DNA from: Acidimicrobiales bacterium
Lineage (GTDB): Bacteria > Actinomycetota > Acidimicrobiia > Acidimicrobiales > MedAcidi-G1
Direction of reading: 5' to 3'
Assembly (NCBI GenBank): GCA_022452145.1
Contig: JAKURY010000003.1
Span: forward strand, 1 to 64,000
Length of the DNA: 64,000 bases
In this document: positions 29,039-40,970 of the stretch, one piece after another
How positions within the stretch are numbered: position 1 is the first letter of the stretch
Layout of the letters: every line of letters begins with the position of its first letter
Translations under genes and position numbers: made by a program
The notes under the pieces: model-generated
The model's database searches: none
What the model saw: the letters and a program-made list of their open reading frames with translations, nothing else
What the model was told of the DNA's origin: nothing

Positions 29039-31012
29039 ATGAGTTCGCTCTGGTCCGAACTCGAACGTGTTCTCGGCGAGGTCCAGAAGCCGGCCCGCTA
29101 CATCGGATGTGAGGACGGGATGACCGTCCCGGACCACCACCCCGAAGCGGTGGCCTGGCTCCTCCTCTACCCGGACACCTACGAGGTAGGCCTCCCAAAC
29201 CAGGGTCTGCAGATCCTGTACGAGATCCTCAACGAACGGCCCGGTGCGGTGGCCGAGCGGAGCTACGCGCCGTGGACCGACATGGCAGAGGTGCTGCGCC
29301 GCGAGGGCCTCCCGCTGTTCTCGGTGGACACCCATAGGCCTGCCGGCGAGTTCGACATCCTGGCCTTCAACCTGGCGGCTGAACTCGTCTACACGAACGT
29401 CTTGGAGTGCCTCGACCTGGCCGGCTTGCCGATCCGGGCAGTCGAGCGCGGACCCGACCACCCGTTGGTGCTCGTCGGAGGGCACTGTTCCTACAACCCG
29501 GAGCCGATGGCCGACTTCGTGGATGCGGCCGTCCTGGGCGACGGCGAGGAGGTGGTCGGCGAGATCACCGACGTGGTGGCGGCATGGAAGGCCACCGGGT
29601 CCGGATCACGCGCGGATCTGCTGCGTGCCCTCTCCGGTGTCAGCGGGGTCTACGTGCCATCCCTCTACCGGGTGGGCTTCAATGCCGGCCTGTTGACCGG
29701 CGTCACGCCGATCGGCGACGCACCGCCGGTAGTGGAGAAGCGCACGGTGGCAGACCTGGCCGACTGGCCGTACCCGAAGCGTCAGCTGGTGCCGCTCACC
29801 GAGGTGGTCCACGACCGCCTCAACGTAGAGGTCTTCCGTGGGTGTACCAGGGGGTGCCGGTTCTGCCAGGCCGGGATGATCACGCGACCGGTGCGCGAGC
29901 GCCCTGCCGAGCAGGTGCGGACCATGGTGGCCGAGGGCCTGCGGCGGACCGGCTACGACGAGGTTTCGCTCACCTCGTTGAGCACGGCCGACTTCAGCGG
30001 GATCCAGGAGGTGGTGGCCGCAGCGGTGGCCGACGACTCCTGTGGCCAGGTCTCGGTATCGCTGCCCAGCCTTCGGGTGGACGCCTTCACCGTGGGAATA
30101 GCGGCCGAGATCCAGCGGGCCCGCCGGACCGGGTTGACCTTCGCTCCGGAGGCCGGGACGTGGCGGATGCGCCAGGTGATCAACAAGCTCATCACCGAGG
30201 AGGACCTGTATGCGGCCGTCGAATCGGCCTACTCGCAGGGCTGGCGACGTGTGAAGCTCTACTTCCTGACCGGGCTCCCGACCGAGACCGATGAGGACAC
30301 CCTGGCGATCCTGAAGATGGCTCGGAACTGCATCGAGGTGGGTCGCCGGCACCTGCGCAGCCCGTCGGTGACGGTGTCGGTCGGTGGCTTCGTGCCAAAG
30401 CCGTTCACGCCGTTCCAGTGGTTCGGCCAGAACACCGAGGTTGAGCTGCGGCGTAAGGTTGGCCTGCTGCGCGATGAGTTGAAGCGGGATCCGAAGGGCT
30501 ACCGGGGTGTCCAGTTGAAGTGGCACGATGCCCGGGCGTCGGTCGTCGAGGGTCTCATGAGCCGGGGAGATCGACGGCTGGGCAGGGTCATCGAGGACGT
30601 GTGGCGTGCCGGTGGGGTGTTCCAGGAGTGGAGCGAGCACTTCGACGTCCGGCTCTGGGAGGCCGCACTGGAGCGCCACGGCCTCTCCTTCGAGGACCTT
30701 GTCTACCGGCACCGGACCGAACAGGAGGTCCTCCCCTGGGACCACCTCTCGGCGGGGCTCCACAAGGACTTCCTCTGGCAGGACTGGCGGGACGCACTCG
30801 ACGAGCTGGGCCTGGAGGACTGCCGTTGGATTCCGTGCTACGACTGCGGGGCCTGCACCGGCTACGGAATCGAGCACGTCGTGGCCTCCGCGGTGCCGCC
30901 GGCGGGTGGGAGCCAGGGAACGGGACAAGACCTGGACTCGGGGGGCAACGTGCCGGTGACGCTGACGAGGCGCACCGACCCGGACCGCAGCGCCGAGATG
31001 GTGGGCGCCTGA
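29039..31012 (+). CDS. TIGR03960-family B12-binding-type radical SAM protein
   Basis: A 657-residue radical SAM protein. The N-terminal part has the cobalamin-binding-like fold seen in this family (about residues 40-190). The cluster-binding motif RGCTRGCRFCQAGM gives CxxxCxxC near residue 270. Additional Cys residues appear near the C-terminus (CYDCGACTGYG). The function is not established; the family is usually paired with a TIGR03936 protein, as here, and placed beside rne, rplU and rpmA, suggesting a role linked to RNA or ribosome modification. It overlaps its partner (TGATG). Confidence 0.88.
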   Translation: MSSLWSELERVLGEVQKPARYIGCEDGMTVPDHHPEAVAWLLLYPDTYEVGLPNQGLQILYEILNERPGAVAERSYAPWTDMAEVLRREGLPLFSVDTHRPAGEFDILAFNLAAELVYTNVLECLDLAGLPIRAVERGPDHPLVLVGGHCSYNPEPMADFVDAAVLGDGEEVVGEITDVVAAWKATGSGSRADLLRALSGVSGVYVPSLYRVGFNAGLLTGVTPIGDAPPVVEKRTVADLADWPYPKRQLVPLTEVVHDRLNVEVFRGCTRGCRFCQAGMITRPVRERPAEQVRTMVAEGLRRTGYDEVSLTSLSTADFSGIQEVVAAAVADDSCGQVSVSLPSLRVDAFTVGIAAEIQRARRTGLTFAPEAGTWRMRQVINKLITEEDLYAAVESAYSQGWRRVKLYFLTGLPTETDEDTLAILKMARNCIEVGRRHLRSPSVTVSVGGFVPKPFTPFQWFGQNTEVELRRKVGLLRDELKRDPKGYRGVQLKWHDARASVVEGLMSRGDRRLGRVIEDVWRAGGVFQEWSEHFDVRLWEAALERHGLSFEDLVYRHRTEQEVLPWDHLSAGLHKDFLWQDWRDALDELGLEDCRWIPCYDCGACTGYGIEHVVASAVPPAGGSQGTGQDLDSGGNVPVTLTRRTDPDRSAEMVGA

Positions 31013-31728
31013 TGCGGCTCCGGATCAGGTACTCCAAGAAGGGGAAGGTCCGCTTCATCAGCCACCGGGATGTCGCCCGGATATGGGAGCGGGCCCTGCG
31101 ACGGGTGGGCGTGTCGGTGGCCTATAGCCAGGGATTCTCCCCACGGCCGAAGCTGTCGTTCGGGCTGGCGCTCTCGACAGGCCATGAGTCCGAGGCCGAG
31201 TTCCTTGACCTGGAGTTGTCGGACGAGGACGGAGACTGGACAGCCGTGCGGGGTGTGGACCTCGCCGCCCGACTCACGGCGGCGCTGCCCGTGGGCCTTG
31301 ACGTCGTCGCGGTCGCACCGGTGGAGAAGGGTGATTCGCTTCAGCAGGCCGTCACCTCCTGCACCTGGGCGATAGAGGTCGACGACGTCGACCGGGAGTA
31401 CATGGATGCGTGGGTGGCTGGCGTGCTTTCCCGCGAGGAGATTGTCGTCGAGCGCGAACGCAAGGGAAAGCCGGTGGTCGAGGACCTCAGGCCCCATGTG
31501 CTGGCGCTGGACGTCACCGGGACGACGGAAACCGGGATCCGGCTCTCAGCCGACCTGGGGACCCAGCCTCGGGCACTCAGGCCGACTGAGCTGTTGGCGG
31601 CGATGGATCCGCCGTTGACGGCCCGGACTGTGTGCAGGATGAACCAATGGATGTCGCAGGGAGACGGTCGCGAGGAGCCACTGATGGCCCCGACCGTTCC
31701 TGCCCCGTCGGCCAGGGTGCCGGCGTGA
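31012..31728 (+). CDS. TIGR03936 / DUF2344 radical SAM-associated protein
   Basis: A 238-residue partner of the preceding radical SAM protein; in some bacteria the two are one chain. The N-terminal block RIRYSKKGKVRFISHRDV and AYSQGFSPRPKLSFGLALS are the family hallmarks. The biochemical role is unknown. The ATG overlaps the stop of the radical SAM gene, so the pair should be made in step. The gene for RNase E/G follows 18 bases later. Confidence 0.88.
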   Translation: MRLRIRYSKKGKVRFISHRDVARIWERALRRVGVSVAYSQGFSPRPKLSFGLALSTGHESEAEFLDLELSDEDGDWTAVRGVDLAARLTAALPVGLDVVAVAPVEKGDSLQQAVTSCTWAIEVDDVDREYMDAWVAGVLSREEIVVERERKGKPVVEDLRPHVLALDVTGTTETGIRLSADLGTQPRALRPTELLAAMDPPLTARTVCRMNQWMSQGDGREEPLMAPTVPAPSARVPA

Positions 31729-31746
31729 TGAGAAGGGAAACCAGAA

Positions 31747-33474
31747 ATGTCCGAGAACACGGGCGACGAACGACAGGCCGACACGGGCCGTACGTCAGGC
31801 AAGACGAAACCAGAGGTCGCTGAGGCGGCCAGGCCCCCGAAGGTCGGCGACAGCCGACCTGCACCGGGAAGCGGCCGAAAGCCGCAGATCGGCGACAGTC
31901 GACCTGCACCCCGGGTTGGTGACAGCCAACCGGCTCCCGGCGGAGGCGGCGCTCAGGACCAGCCCGGGTCTGGTGGTGGGCGTAAGCGCCGACGCCGGCG
32001 CGGCGGCCGTGACCGTTCAGGTGGAGGCGGCGAGGGCCGACCCTCCGGAGACGGGCGACCGGACCAGAAGGGTCGCCAGAGGCAGGGCAATCGGCCGGTC
32101 GAGGCGGTCACCGACGACGCCCGCCTGGAGCTCGACGAGGACACCCTGAAGCGACGCCGCGGACGCGAGCGCCGTGGGAAGCCCATCGGGCGCTACCTCA
32201 TGTGTGTCAGCGTGAGCGGCGGCGTCACGCAGATTGCCGTGATGGAGGGTCGACAGCTCATCGAGCACTACCTGTCCCGTCCGGCCGACGACGTCAGCGA
32301 GATCCACGGAAACGTGTACCTGTCGAAGGTACAGAACGTCCTGCCGGGCATGGAGGCGGCCTTCGTGGATATCGGGACCCCCAAGAACGCCGTGCTCTAC
32401 AGGGGCGACGTCCAGTACTCGGATGCCGACTTCGACGGCAAGGGTCGACCCCGGATCGAGCAGGTGCTGAAGGCCCGACAGACGATCCTCACCCAGGTGA
32501 CCAAGAACCCGATCGCCCACAAGGGCGCCCGCCTGACCCAGGAGGTCTCCCTCCCGGGGCGGTTTGTGGTGCTCGTACCCAACAGCACCACCTTCGGGAT
32601 CTCCAAGCGCCTGCCCGAGGCGGAGCGAAAGCGCCTGCGGTCGATCCTGGACCGGGTGAAGCCGAAGCAGCACGGGATCATCGTGCGCACCGCTGCCGAG
32701 AACATCACCACCGAAGAGGTCGAGCGGGACGTCCGCCGGCTGCTCAGACAGTGGGACGATATCGAGGCGCTCGCCGAGAGGTCCCAGGCCCCGAGCCTCC
32801 TCTACCGGGAGCCCGAGATGGCCTTCCGCTACATACGCGAGGAGTTCAACAAGGACTTCCGGGGGGTGGTGATCGACGATGCGGAGATGTACGAGCGGGT
32901 CCGGACCTACGTCGACAGCGTCAACCCGGCCCTGGTGGACCGGATCACCTACCACGACCCCGAGACCGAGTCGCTGCCGCTGTTCGAGAGGCACCACGTG
33001 CACGAACAGCTCCGCAAGGCACTGGATCGCAAGGTCTGGCTGCCCTCGGGCGGTTCGCTCATCATCGAACACACCGAGGCCCTGACGGTGGTCGATGTAA
33101 ACACCGGCAAGAACGTTGGTCGGTCCAGCCTCGAGGAGACGGTGTTCCGAAACAATCTGGAGGCCGCCGAGGAGGTCGCAAGGCAGCTCCGCCTTAGGGA
33201 TATCGGCGGGATCATCGTGATCGACTTCGTCGACATGGAGGTCAGGGCCAACCGTGAGGCCGTGGCCACCACGCTGCGCGACGCCCTGGCGCGGGACAAG
33301 ACGAGGACGCAGGTGTTCGACATCTCTGAGCTGGGCATCGTGGAGATGACCCGGAAGCGCATCGGGGAGGGCCTGCTTGAGTCTTTCAGTACGGCCTGCG
33401 CCGACTGTGGGGGCCGTGCGCGGATCCTGGACGACGACCTGCTGGCGGGTTCCGGCCGGGCCGGCCGGCGCTGA
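31747..33474 (+). CDS. rne: ribonuclease E/G
   Basis: A 575-residue endoribonuclease of RNA processing and decay. Residues 1-140 are disordered and low-complexity: three copies of a (V/I)GDS(R/Q)PAP motif (about 35-65) then an Arg/Gly-rich stretch. The S1-containing core follows (PGMEAAFVDIG), with the DNase I-like catalytic aspartates in VVDVNTGKNVG and IVIDFVDM and the zinc-link cysteines in CADCGG close to the C-terminus. Unlike E. coli RNase E, the extra region is N-terminal, as in many actinobacteria. It is the third gene of the radical SAM operon. Confidence 0.94.
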   Translation: MSENTGDERQADTGRTSGKTKPEVAEAARPPKVGDSRPAPGSGRKPQIGDSRPAPRVGDSQPAPGGGGAQDQPGSGGGRKRRRRRGGRDRSGGGGEGRPSGDGRPDQKGRQRQGNRPVEAVTDDARLELDEDTLKRRRGRERRGKPIGRYLMCVSVSGGVTQIAVMEGRQLIEHYLSRPADDVSEIHGNVYLSKVQNVLPGMEAAFVDIGTPKNAVLYRGDVQYSDADFDGKGRPRIEQVLKARQTILTQVTKNPIAHKGARLTQEVSLPGRFVVLVPNSTTFGISKRLPEAERKRLRSILDRVKPKQHGIIVRTAAENITTEEVERDVRRLLRQWDDIEALAERSQAPSLLYREPEMAFRYIREEFNKDFRGVVIDDAEMYERVRTYVDSVNPALVDRITYHDPETESLPLFERHHVHEQLRKALDRKVWLPSGGSLIIEHTEALTVVDVNTGKNVGRSSLEETVFRNNLEAAEEVARQLRLRDIGGIIVIDFVDMEVRANREAVATTLRDALARDKTRTQVFDISELGIVEMTRKRIGEGLLESFSTACADCGGRARILDDDLLAGSGRAGRR

Positions 33475-33564
33475 GGACCGGGACCACCACGTCGGACGGC
33501 CGACAGGGGGCAACCGTCACACCCGGGTGGTTCCTGGGGCGGTTGCGCCGCCGATGGCCCCGGA

Positions 33565-33570
33565 TAGCCT
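33565..33570 (+). promoter_or_regulatory. -10 box of rplU-rpmA
   Basis: TAGCCT, nine bases before the ATG of rplU, in a 105-base gap after rne. Confidence 0.5.
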
Positions 33571-33579
33571 GAGGGCACT

Positions 33580-33888
33580 ATGTACGCAGTGATCGCCACC
33601 GGTGGAAAGCAGTATCGGGTAGAAGAGGGCCAACGGGTCCTCGTCGAACGGCTCGGGGACGTCGACACCGAGGTCCAGTTGACGACCGTGATGGTGGTCG
33701 ACGGTGACGATGTGCTCGCCACCCCGGAGGCCCTCGCAGGGTCCAGCGTGTCGGCCCGCATCGTGGCCGACGCCAAGGGTCCGAAGATCCGGGCTTTCAC
33801 CTACAAGAACAAGAGCAACCAGCGTCGCCGGTGGGGACACCGCCAGCACCTGGCCGAGATAGAGATCACCGGGATCACGAGGGGCTGA
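33580..33888 (+). CDS. rplU: 50S ribosomal protein L21
   Basis: A 102-residue ribosomal protein. The N-terminus [18 protein letters not shown] and the C-terminal [14 protein letters not shown] match L21 across its whole normal length. It is followed four bases later by rpmA, the standard pairing. Confidence 0.98.
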   Translation: MYAVIATGGKQYRVEEGQRVLVERLGDVDTEVQLTTVMVVDGDDVLATPEALAGSSVSARIVADAKGPKIRAFTYKNKSNQRRRWGHRQHLAEIEITGITRG

Positions 33889-33892
33889 CGAC

Positions 33893-34144
33893 ATGTCCAA
33901 GACCAAGGGCGGTGGCTCGACCCGCAACGGCCGCGACTCCAACTCCCAGCGACTCGGCGTCAAGGTCTACGACGGTGGTCGGGTGACCGCCGGCAGCATC
34001 ATCATCCGCCAGCGGGGTACGAAGATACATCCGGGCGCCAACGTGGGCCGGGGCAACGACGACACCCTGTTCGCCACCGCAGACGGCGTGGTGAAGTTCG
34101 GTCGGCGTGCCGGTCGCAAGCTGGTGGACATCCTCACCGACTGA
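33893..34144 (+). CDS. rpmA: 50S ribosomal protein L27
   Basis: An 83-residue ribosomal protein whose N-terminal tail reaches the peptidyl transferase centre. [20 protein letters not shown] and [16 protein letters not shown] are diagnostic. The N-terminus begins directly with the mature-type sequence, with no cleavable Firmicutes-like extension. A strong hairpin follows its stop codon. Confidence 0.98.
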   Translation: MSKTKGGGSTRNGRDSNSQRLGVKVYDGGRVTAGSIIIRQRGTKIHPGANVGRGNDDTLFATADGVVKFGRRAGRKLVDILTD

Positions 34145-34174
34145 TCTATCCGGGCGCCTCCGGGCCCACGATCC

Positions 34175-34206
34175 ACGACGCATTGCCCCGGGGCGGTGCG
34201 TCGTTT
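34175..34206. terminator. terminator between rpmA and dgt
   Basis: ACGACGCA and TGCGTCGT form the outer 8-base stem around an inner GCCCC/GGGGC stem with a small TT/GG internal loop. Three T residues end the forward-strand copy. It sits between convergent genes and could serve both. Confidence 0.65.
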
Positions 34207-34250
34207 CGCGTAGCGGGCGGAGTCATCGGGTGATCGGGCGCCGTGCCGAC

Positions 34251-36714
<2,464 letters not shown>

Positions 36715-36715
<1 letters not shown>

Positions 36716-37827
36716 TGGCGCGACGGGACGACACCGCCGTAGTGAAGATCGGGACCTCGTCGATAACCGACGACGAGGGCATCATCGATCGCGCCATGGT
36801 GGCCAAGCTGTGCGACGAGGTGGCGGCCCTGCGGGCCAGCGGCCGGCGCGTGGTCGTCGTGACATCGGGGGCGATCGCCGCCGGCCTGCCCGAGTTGGGC
36901 CTCGGCGGCGATCGCCGTCCACGGGATCCGGTGACCCTCCAGGCCGTGTCGGCGGTAGGCCAGGGAGCCCTGATCCGCACCTACCGGGAGGAGCTGGGTA
37001 GGCACGGCCTGAGGGCCGGGCAGGTCCTCCTGGCCCCCCTGGACTTCTTCGTCCGGGCCCAGTACCTGCACGCCCGGGGCACGCTGAACCGCCTACTGGA
37101 CCTGGGCGTGGTGCCGGTGGTGAACGAGAACGACGCCATTGCCGACGACGAGATCCGGTTCGGCGACAACGACCGCATCGCCGCCCTGGTGGCACACCTG
37201 GTCGAGGCCTCCACCCTGGTGCTGCTGACAGACACCCCAGGCCTGTTCACCGCCGATCCCCGGATGGATGCCGGAGCCTCGCTGATCGAGGAGATCATCG
37301 AGATCGACAAGGAGATGGAGGGCCTTGCCGGAGCGGCCGGTTCGGTGAGGGGCAGCGGTGGCATGGCATCCAAGCTGGCCGCCGCCAAGATCGCCAGCTG
37401 GTCGGGTGTCAGGACCGTCATCGCCGACGCTGGCCGCGACGGCGTGATGGTCGATGCCTGCGACGGGGCTTCGGGCGTGGGGACGGTCGTACGTCCCCGG
37501 GAGGCCAACCTCGGCGCCCGTCGCCTCTGGATCGCCTTTGCCGTCGGCTCGAGCGGCCGGATCACGGTGGACGCCGGGGCCCGACGGGCGCTGGAGGGGA
37601 GAAGGGTTTCGCTGCTTCCGGCCGGCGTGGTCCGGGTCGACGGCACCTACGAGGCCGGGTCCGCCGTCGAGGTCTGCGATCCCTCGGGAATGGTGTTCGC
37701 CAAGGGCATCGTGCGACACGACTCCGCCCTGCTACGGGCCCACATCGGGCTGCGTACCTCCGCCCTGCCGGACGGCATGGCGCACGAGGCAATACACGCC
37801 GACGACCTGGTGGTGCTCCCGGCCTGA
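36715..37827 (+). CDS. proB: glutamate 5-kinase
   Basis: A 370-residue kinase making gamma-glutamyl phosphate, the first step of proline synthesis. The amino acid kinase core shows KIGTSSITDD, VTSGAIAAG and the NENDAIADDEIRFGDND block; a C-terminal PUA domain spans about residues 275-365. The ATG overlaps the obgE stop, so it is in the obg operon. Its pathway partner proA lies 1.8 kb on, beyond the oppositely oriented murJ. Confidence 0.95.
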
Positions 37828-37881
37828 TCTGTCAGGGACCCGCTTGCGGGGCCAGTGGCGGAGGCGGTGACGGACGGGAGA

Positions 37882-39534
37882 TCAGCGGCGGAGGCGACGA
37901 CGGAGGGGACCGATCACCAGGTTCGCCTCGTCCACGCCGGTCGCCGAGGCCACCAGCACGTAGGTGCAGCCGGCGACGGCCAGACCGATGGGCGCCGCTG
38001 CGATCGCGGGGAGGCCATCGGTGGCCCATCTGACGCCGAGGGCCACCACCACCGCAGCACCCGTGGCCGGGGCCAGACGGGACATGACTGCGGTCGGGCC
38101 GGAGGTTCCGTCCACGGATCTGCGGCAGCGACGGCTCAGGAGTGCCAGCTCCAGCCAGGCGGCGCAGGCCGATCCGAGGGCCAGGCCAACCGCACCCAGG
38201 TGTGGATCCGGTGATCCGGTCCGGATGCCGGCGTTCAGCGGCCCGAACCAGCCGACGCCGTCGAGCGTGAGCAGGGCGCCGCCGTGGGCGGCGATCCGGT
38301 CCAGCGGGAACATCAGGGCGATTCCCACGACGGCGGCCAGGCCCACCCGGGCTGCGGCAATCCGCGCGGGGCCGCTCGTGTCGCCTACGGCGTAGAGGGT
38401 GTTCTGGAAGATCTTCGAGGAAGCAACCGCCGGGAGGCCTAGGGAATAGGCCGCCAGCACAAGAGCGACGGCCCGCGTGTCGTCGGCATCGAAGGCCCCC
38501 CAGCCGAACAGGGCGCCGACGATGGACTCGCCCAGCACCAGGTAGGCGACGGTGCAGAAGGCCACGAAGAAGGCGGTCCTGCGTCGGGCGGCCAGCGCCC
38601 GGTCGGCCAGGCCGGAGGCCAGGCGTGACATCTCGGGGAGTTCGGCGACTGCCACGCTCGTGGCGAACAGGGCCACCGGAAGCGCGTAGAGCATCTGTGC
38701 CGAGAGCAGCCCGGCCACCGCACCGGTGACCAGGAGCGAGGCCAGGACGAGGTCGAGGTAGCCGGAGAGCTGCAGCACGCCCCGTCCCAGAACCGCCGGC
38801 CCGAAGCGCCGCCGTACGTCGGCCACCGCGGCGTTTCCCCGGCCGAACGACGGTCGCAGGTCCGGGGCGAGCCGCCAGACGGCGACTGCCTGCACGCCGA
38901 ACTGCAGGGCACCACCGGCCACCAGTCCCCATGCCAAGGCAATGGCGGCCCCTCGTGGCGACCAGTCGCCGAAGGCCGCGACCGCCAGGATCATCACCTG
39001 GGCGGCATTCCAGAGGACCGGCGCCACATACGGAAGGAAGAAGCGACCATGGCTGTTCAGGACGCCAAGGCACCAGGCCGACAGCACCAGCAGGCCCAGG
39101 CCCCCGGTGGTGATCCGCAGGAGGTCGACTGTCAGGTCGAGGCGCCGACCCTCGAAGCCCGGTGCCAGCAGGACGGCCAGCGGTCGGGCCGCCAGGATGG
39201 AGACCACGACGAGTCCACCGGCCAGGGCGGCGAGCAGCCCGGCCACGGCGCCGGCCACCCGGCCCGCCTCGTCGTCACGGCCCTCGCCGAGTAGGCGGCT
39301 GTAGACGGGGATGAAGGACGCCGAGAGCGAGCCCTCGCCCAGCAGGTTCTGCAGGAGGTTGGGGATCCGCAGGGCGGCGGCGAAGGCGTCGGCGGCCGGG
39401 CCCAGGGCCAGCACGGATCGGAGGAGCGACTCGCGCAGCAGCCCCGACAGCCGGGACAGGGCTATTCCCGCGGCGACCGCCGAGGAGCCCCGGCCGCCTG
39501 GTCGGTTCGACGCATCGTTGCGGTCCGGGGCCAT
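37882..39534 (-). CDS. murJ: lipid II flippase MurJ
   Basis: A 550-residue MATE-like membrane protein with about fourteen hydrophobic helices that moves lipid II across the membrane. The N-terminal block ALSRLSGLLRESLLRSVL and NLLQNLLGEGSLSASFIPVY are MurJ hallmarks. I take the ATG at 39534 as start because a TACCGT box ends seven bases before it and overlaps the alternative GTG at 39543. It sits reversed between proB and proA, away from its more common actinobacterial position near the origin. Confidence 0.92.
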   Translation of the reverse strand: MAPDRNDASNRPGGRGSSAVAAGIALSRLSGLLRESLLRSVLALGPAADAFAAALRIPNLLQNLLGEGSLSASFIPVYSRLLGEGRDDEAGRVAGAVAGLLAALAGGLVVVSILAARPLAVLLAPGFEGRRLDLTVDLLRITTGGLGLLVLSAWCLGVLNSHGRFFLPYVAPVLWNAAQVMILAVAAFGDWSPRGAAIALAWGLVAGGALQFGVQAVAVWRLAPDLRPSFGRGNAAVADVRRRFGPAVLGRGVLQLSGYLDLVLASLLVTGAVAGLLSAQMLYALPVALFATSVAVAELPEMSRLASGLADRALAARRRTAFFVAFCTVAYLVLGESIVGALFGWGAFDADDTRAVALVLAAYSLGLPAVASSKIFQNTLYAVGDTSGPARIAAARVGLAAVVGIALMFPLDRIAAHGGALLTLDGVGWFGPLNAGIRTGSPDPHLGAVGLALGSACAAWLELALLSRRCRRSVDGTSGPTAVMSRLAPATGAAVVVALGVRWATDGLPAIAAAPIGLAVAGCTYVLVASATGVDEANLVIGPLRRRLRR

Positions 39535-39541
39535 CGACGCC

Positions 39542-39547
39542 ACGGTA
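39542..39547 (-). promoter_or_regulatory. -10 box of murJ, leaderless geometry
   Basis: TACCGT on the reverse strand, seven bases before the ATG at 39534. It overlaps the upstream GTG at 39543, arguing against that start. Confidence 0.5.
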
Positions 39548-39590
39548 CCCGCGGCCCGGACCTGCCGACCGACGCCTCGAGAGCGCTGGG

Positions 39591-39596
39591 TAGCCT
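39591..39596 (+). promoter_or_regulatory. -10 box of proA, leaderless geometry
   Basis: TAGCCT, seven bases before the ATG of proA. It is only about 45 bases from the divergent murJ box. Confidence 0.55.
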
Positions 39597-39603
39597 GACG
39601 ACC

Positions 39604-40857
39604 ATGTCAGCGGCCACGACTTCGATACCCGACCTGGCCCGCCGGGCCCGGGCCGTCGCCCCTGTCCTGGCCCGCGCCTCGACCGACCTGAAGGACGCAG
39701 CGCTGCTGGCTGCCGCCGATCGCCTGGAGGCCGACGTCGGTGACCTGCTTGCCGCCAACGCCGATGACGTGGCCCGCGGCGAGGCCGACGGCATGGCCAC
39801 GGGCTTCCTGGATCGGCTGCGACTGGATCCCGACCGCATCGCCAGCATGGCGTCCGGCCTCCGTCAGGTCGCCGGGCTGCCGGATCCCGTGGGCCGGGTG
39901 ACCGCCGAGTGGGTCCGCCCCAACGGCCTGCACTTCACCAAGGTCCGTGTTCCCCTGGGGGTGGTGGCCATCATCTACGAGAACCGCCCCAACGTGACCA
40001 GCGATGCCTTCGGGTTGTGCCTGAAGGCGGGAAACGTGGCCTTCCTACGGGGCTCCTCGGGCGCCCTGGCCTCCAACCTGGCGGTAGCTGCGAGCATCCG
40101 GGCGGCGCTGGTTGAGGTCGGACTGCCCGCCGACGCCCTGGTGCTGGTGGACGACGCGGGCCGCGGGGCTGCCATCGAGTTCATGCAGCAACGGGGCTAC
40201 ATCGACTGCCTCATACCCAGGGGTGGCCCGTCGCTGATCCGTTCCATCCTGGACAACGCGACGGTCCCCTACGTGATCGACGGCGACGGCAACTGCCACG
40301 TGTACGTGGATGAGGCGGCCGACCTGGAGATGGCCACCGACATCCTGGTGAACGCCAAGACGCAGCGGCCATCGGTGTGCAATGCCGCGGAGAGCCTGGT
40401 TGTTCACGTCGGGGTGGCCGACCGGTTCCTCCCGATGGCCGTCGCCGCGCTGGGCGATGTCGAGCTGGTGGGTGACGACCGGGCCCGGGAGGTAGTGCCG
40501 GCCATGGGCGTGGCGACAGATGCCGACTGGACGACCGAGTACGGCGAGATGAAGCTCTCGGTCCGGGTGGTCGACGACCTGGACGAGGCGATCGGTCACA
40601 TCAACGAGACGGGTTCCGGCCACAGCGAGGCCATCGTCACGACGGACCACGCCGCCGCGGCCCGCTTCACGTCCGAGGTGGATGCGGCGGCCGTGCTCGT
40701 CAACGCCTCGACCCGATTCGTGGACGGCGAGGAGTTCGGATTCGGCGCCGAGATCGGTATTAGCACGCAGAAGCTGCACGCCCGGGGCCCTATGGGCCTG
40801 GAGCAGCTGACCACCGAGAAGTACGTGGTCCGGGGAGACGGCCAGACCCGCGGCTGA
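39604..40857 (+). CDS. proA: gamma-glutamyl phosphate reductase
   Basis: A 417-residue aldehyde-dehydrogenase-fold enzyme that reduces gamma-glutamyl phosphate to glutamate semialdehyde in proline synthesis. RVPLGVVAIIYENRPNVTSDA, the nucleophilic Cys in KTQRPSVCNAAE, and the C-terminal ARGPMGLEQLTTEKYV are diagnostic. It is complete and separated from proB by murJ, with its own leaderless-type promoter. Confidence 0.96.
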   Translation: MSAATTSIPDLARRARAVAPVLARASTDLKDAALLAAADRLEADVGDLLAANADDVARGEADGMATGFLDRLRLDPDRIASMASGLRQVAGLPDPVGRVTAEWVRPNGLHFTKVRVPLGVVAIIYENRPNVTSDAFGLCLKAGNVAFLRGSSGALASNLAVAASIRAALVEVGLPADALVLVDDAGRGAAIEFMQQRGYIDCLIPRGGPSLIRSILDNATVPYVIDGDGNCHVYVDEAADLEMATDILVNAKTQRPSVCNAAESLVVHVGVADRFLPMAVAALGDVELVGDDRAREVVPAMGVATDADWTTEYGEMKLSVRVVDDLDEAIGHINETGSGHSEAIVTTDHAAAARFTSEVDAAAVLVNASTRFVDGEEFGFGAEIGISTQKLHARGPMGLEQLTTEKYVVRGDGQTRG

Positions 40858-40923
40858 GGAACCCCCACCCGGTGGAGGCCGGTCGGCCACGCCTCGGTGG
40901 CATCTGATCGGCCGGAATGGCCT

Positions 40924-40949
40924 CTGTTCCGGATGCCGTAGCGGAACAG
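40924..40949. repeat. inverted repeat upstream of the MoxR gene
   Basis: CTGTTCCG and CGGAACAG, perfect 8-base arms 10 bases apart, ending ten bases before the TAGCCT box of the MoxR gene. It could be a terminator for proA or an operator for the MoxR/VWA pair. Confidence 0.45.
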
Positions 40950-40958
40950 GCCGGTCGG

Positions 40959-40964
40959 TAGCCT
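40959..40964 (+). promoter_or_regulatory. -10 box of the MoxR/VWA pair, leaderless geometry
   Basis: TAGCCT, six bases before the ATG at 40971. Confidence 0.6.
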
Positions 40965-40970
40965 CGCCGC

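Noticed and set aside
27323-29485. 720-codon reverse-strand frame opposite mrdA-rodA
   Set aside because: Antisense shadow: rich in H, Q, D, E and R, without domain motifs; the overlapping forward genes are clear.
33475-33564. L21-type autoregulatory leader before rplU
   Set aside because: The TAGCCT box nine bases before the ATG leaves no room for a structured leader; no convincing hairpin was seen.
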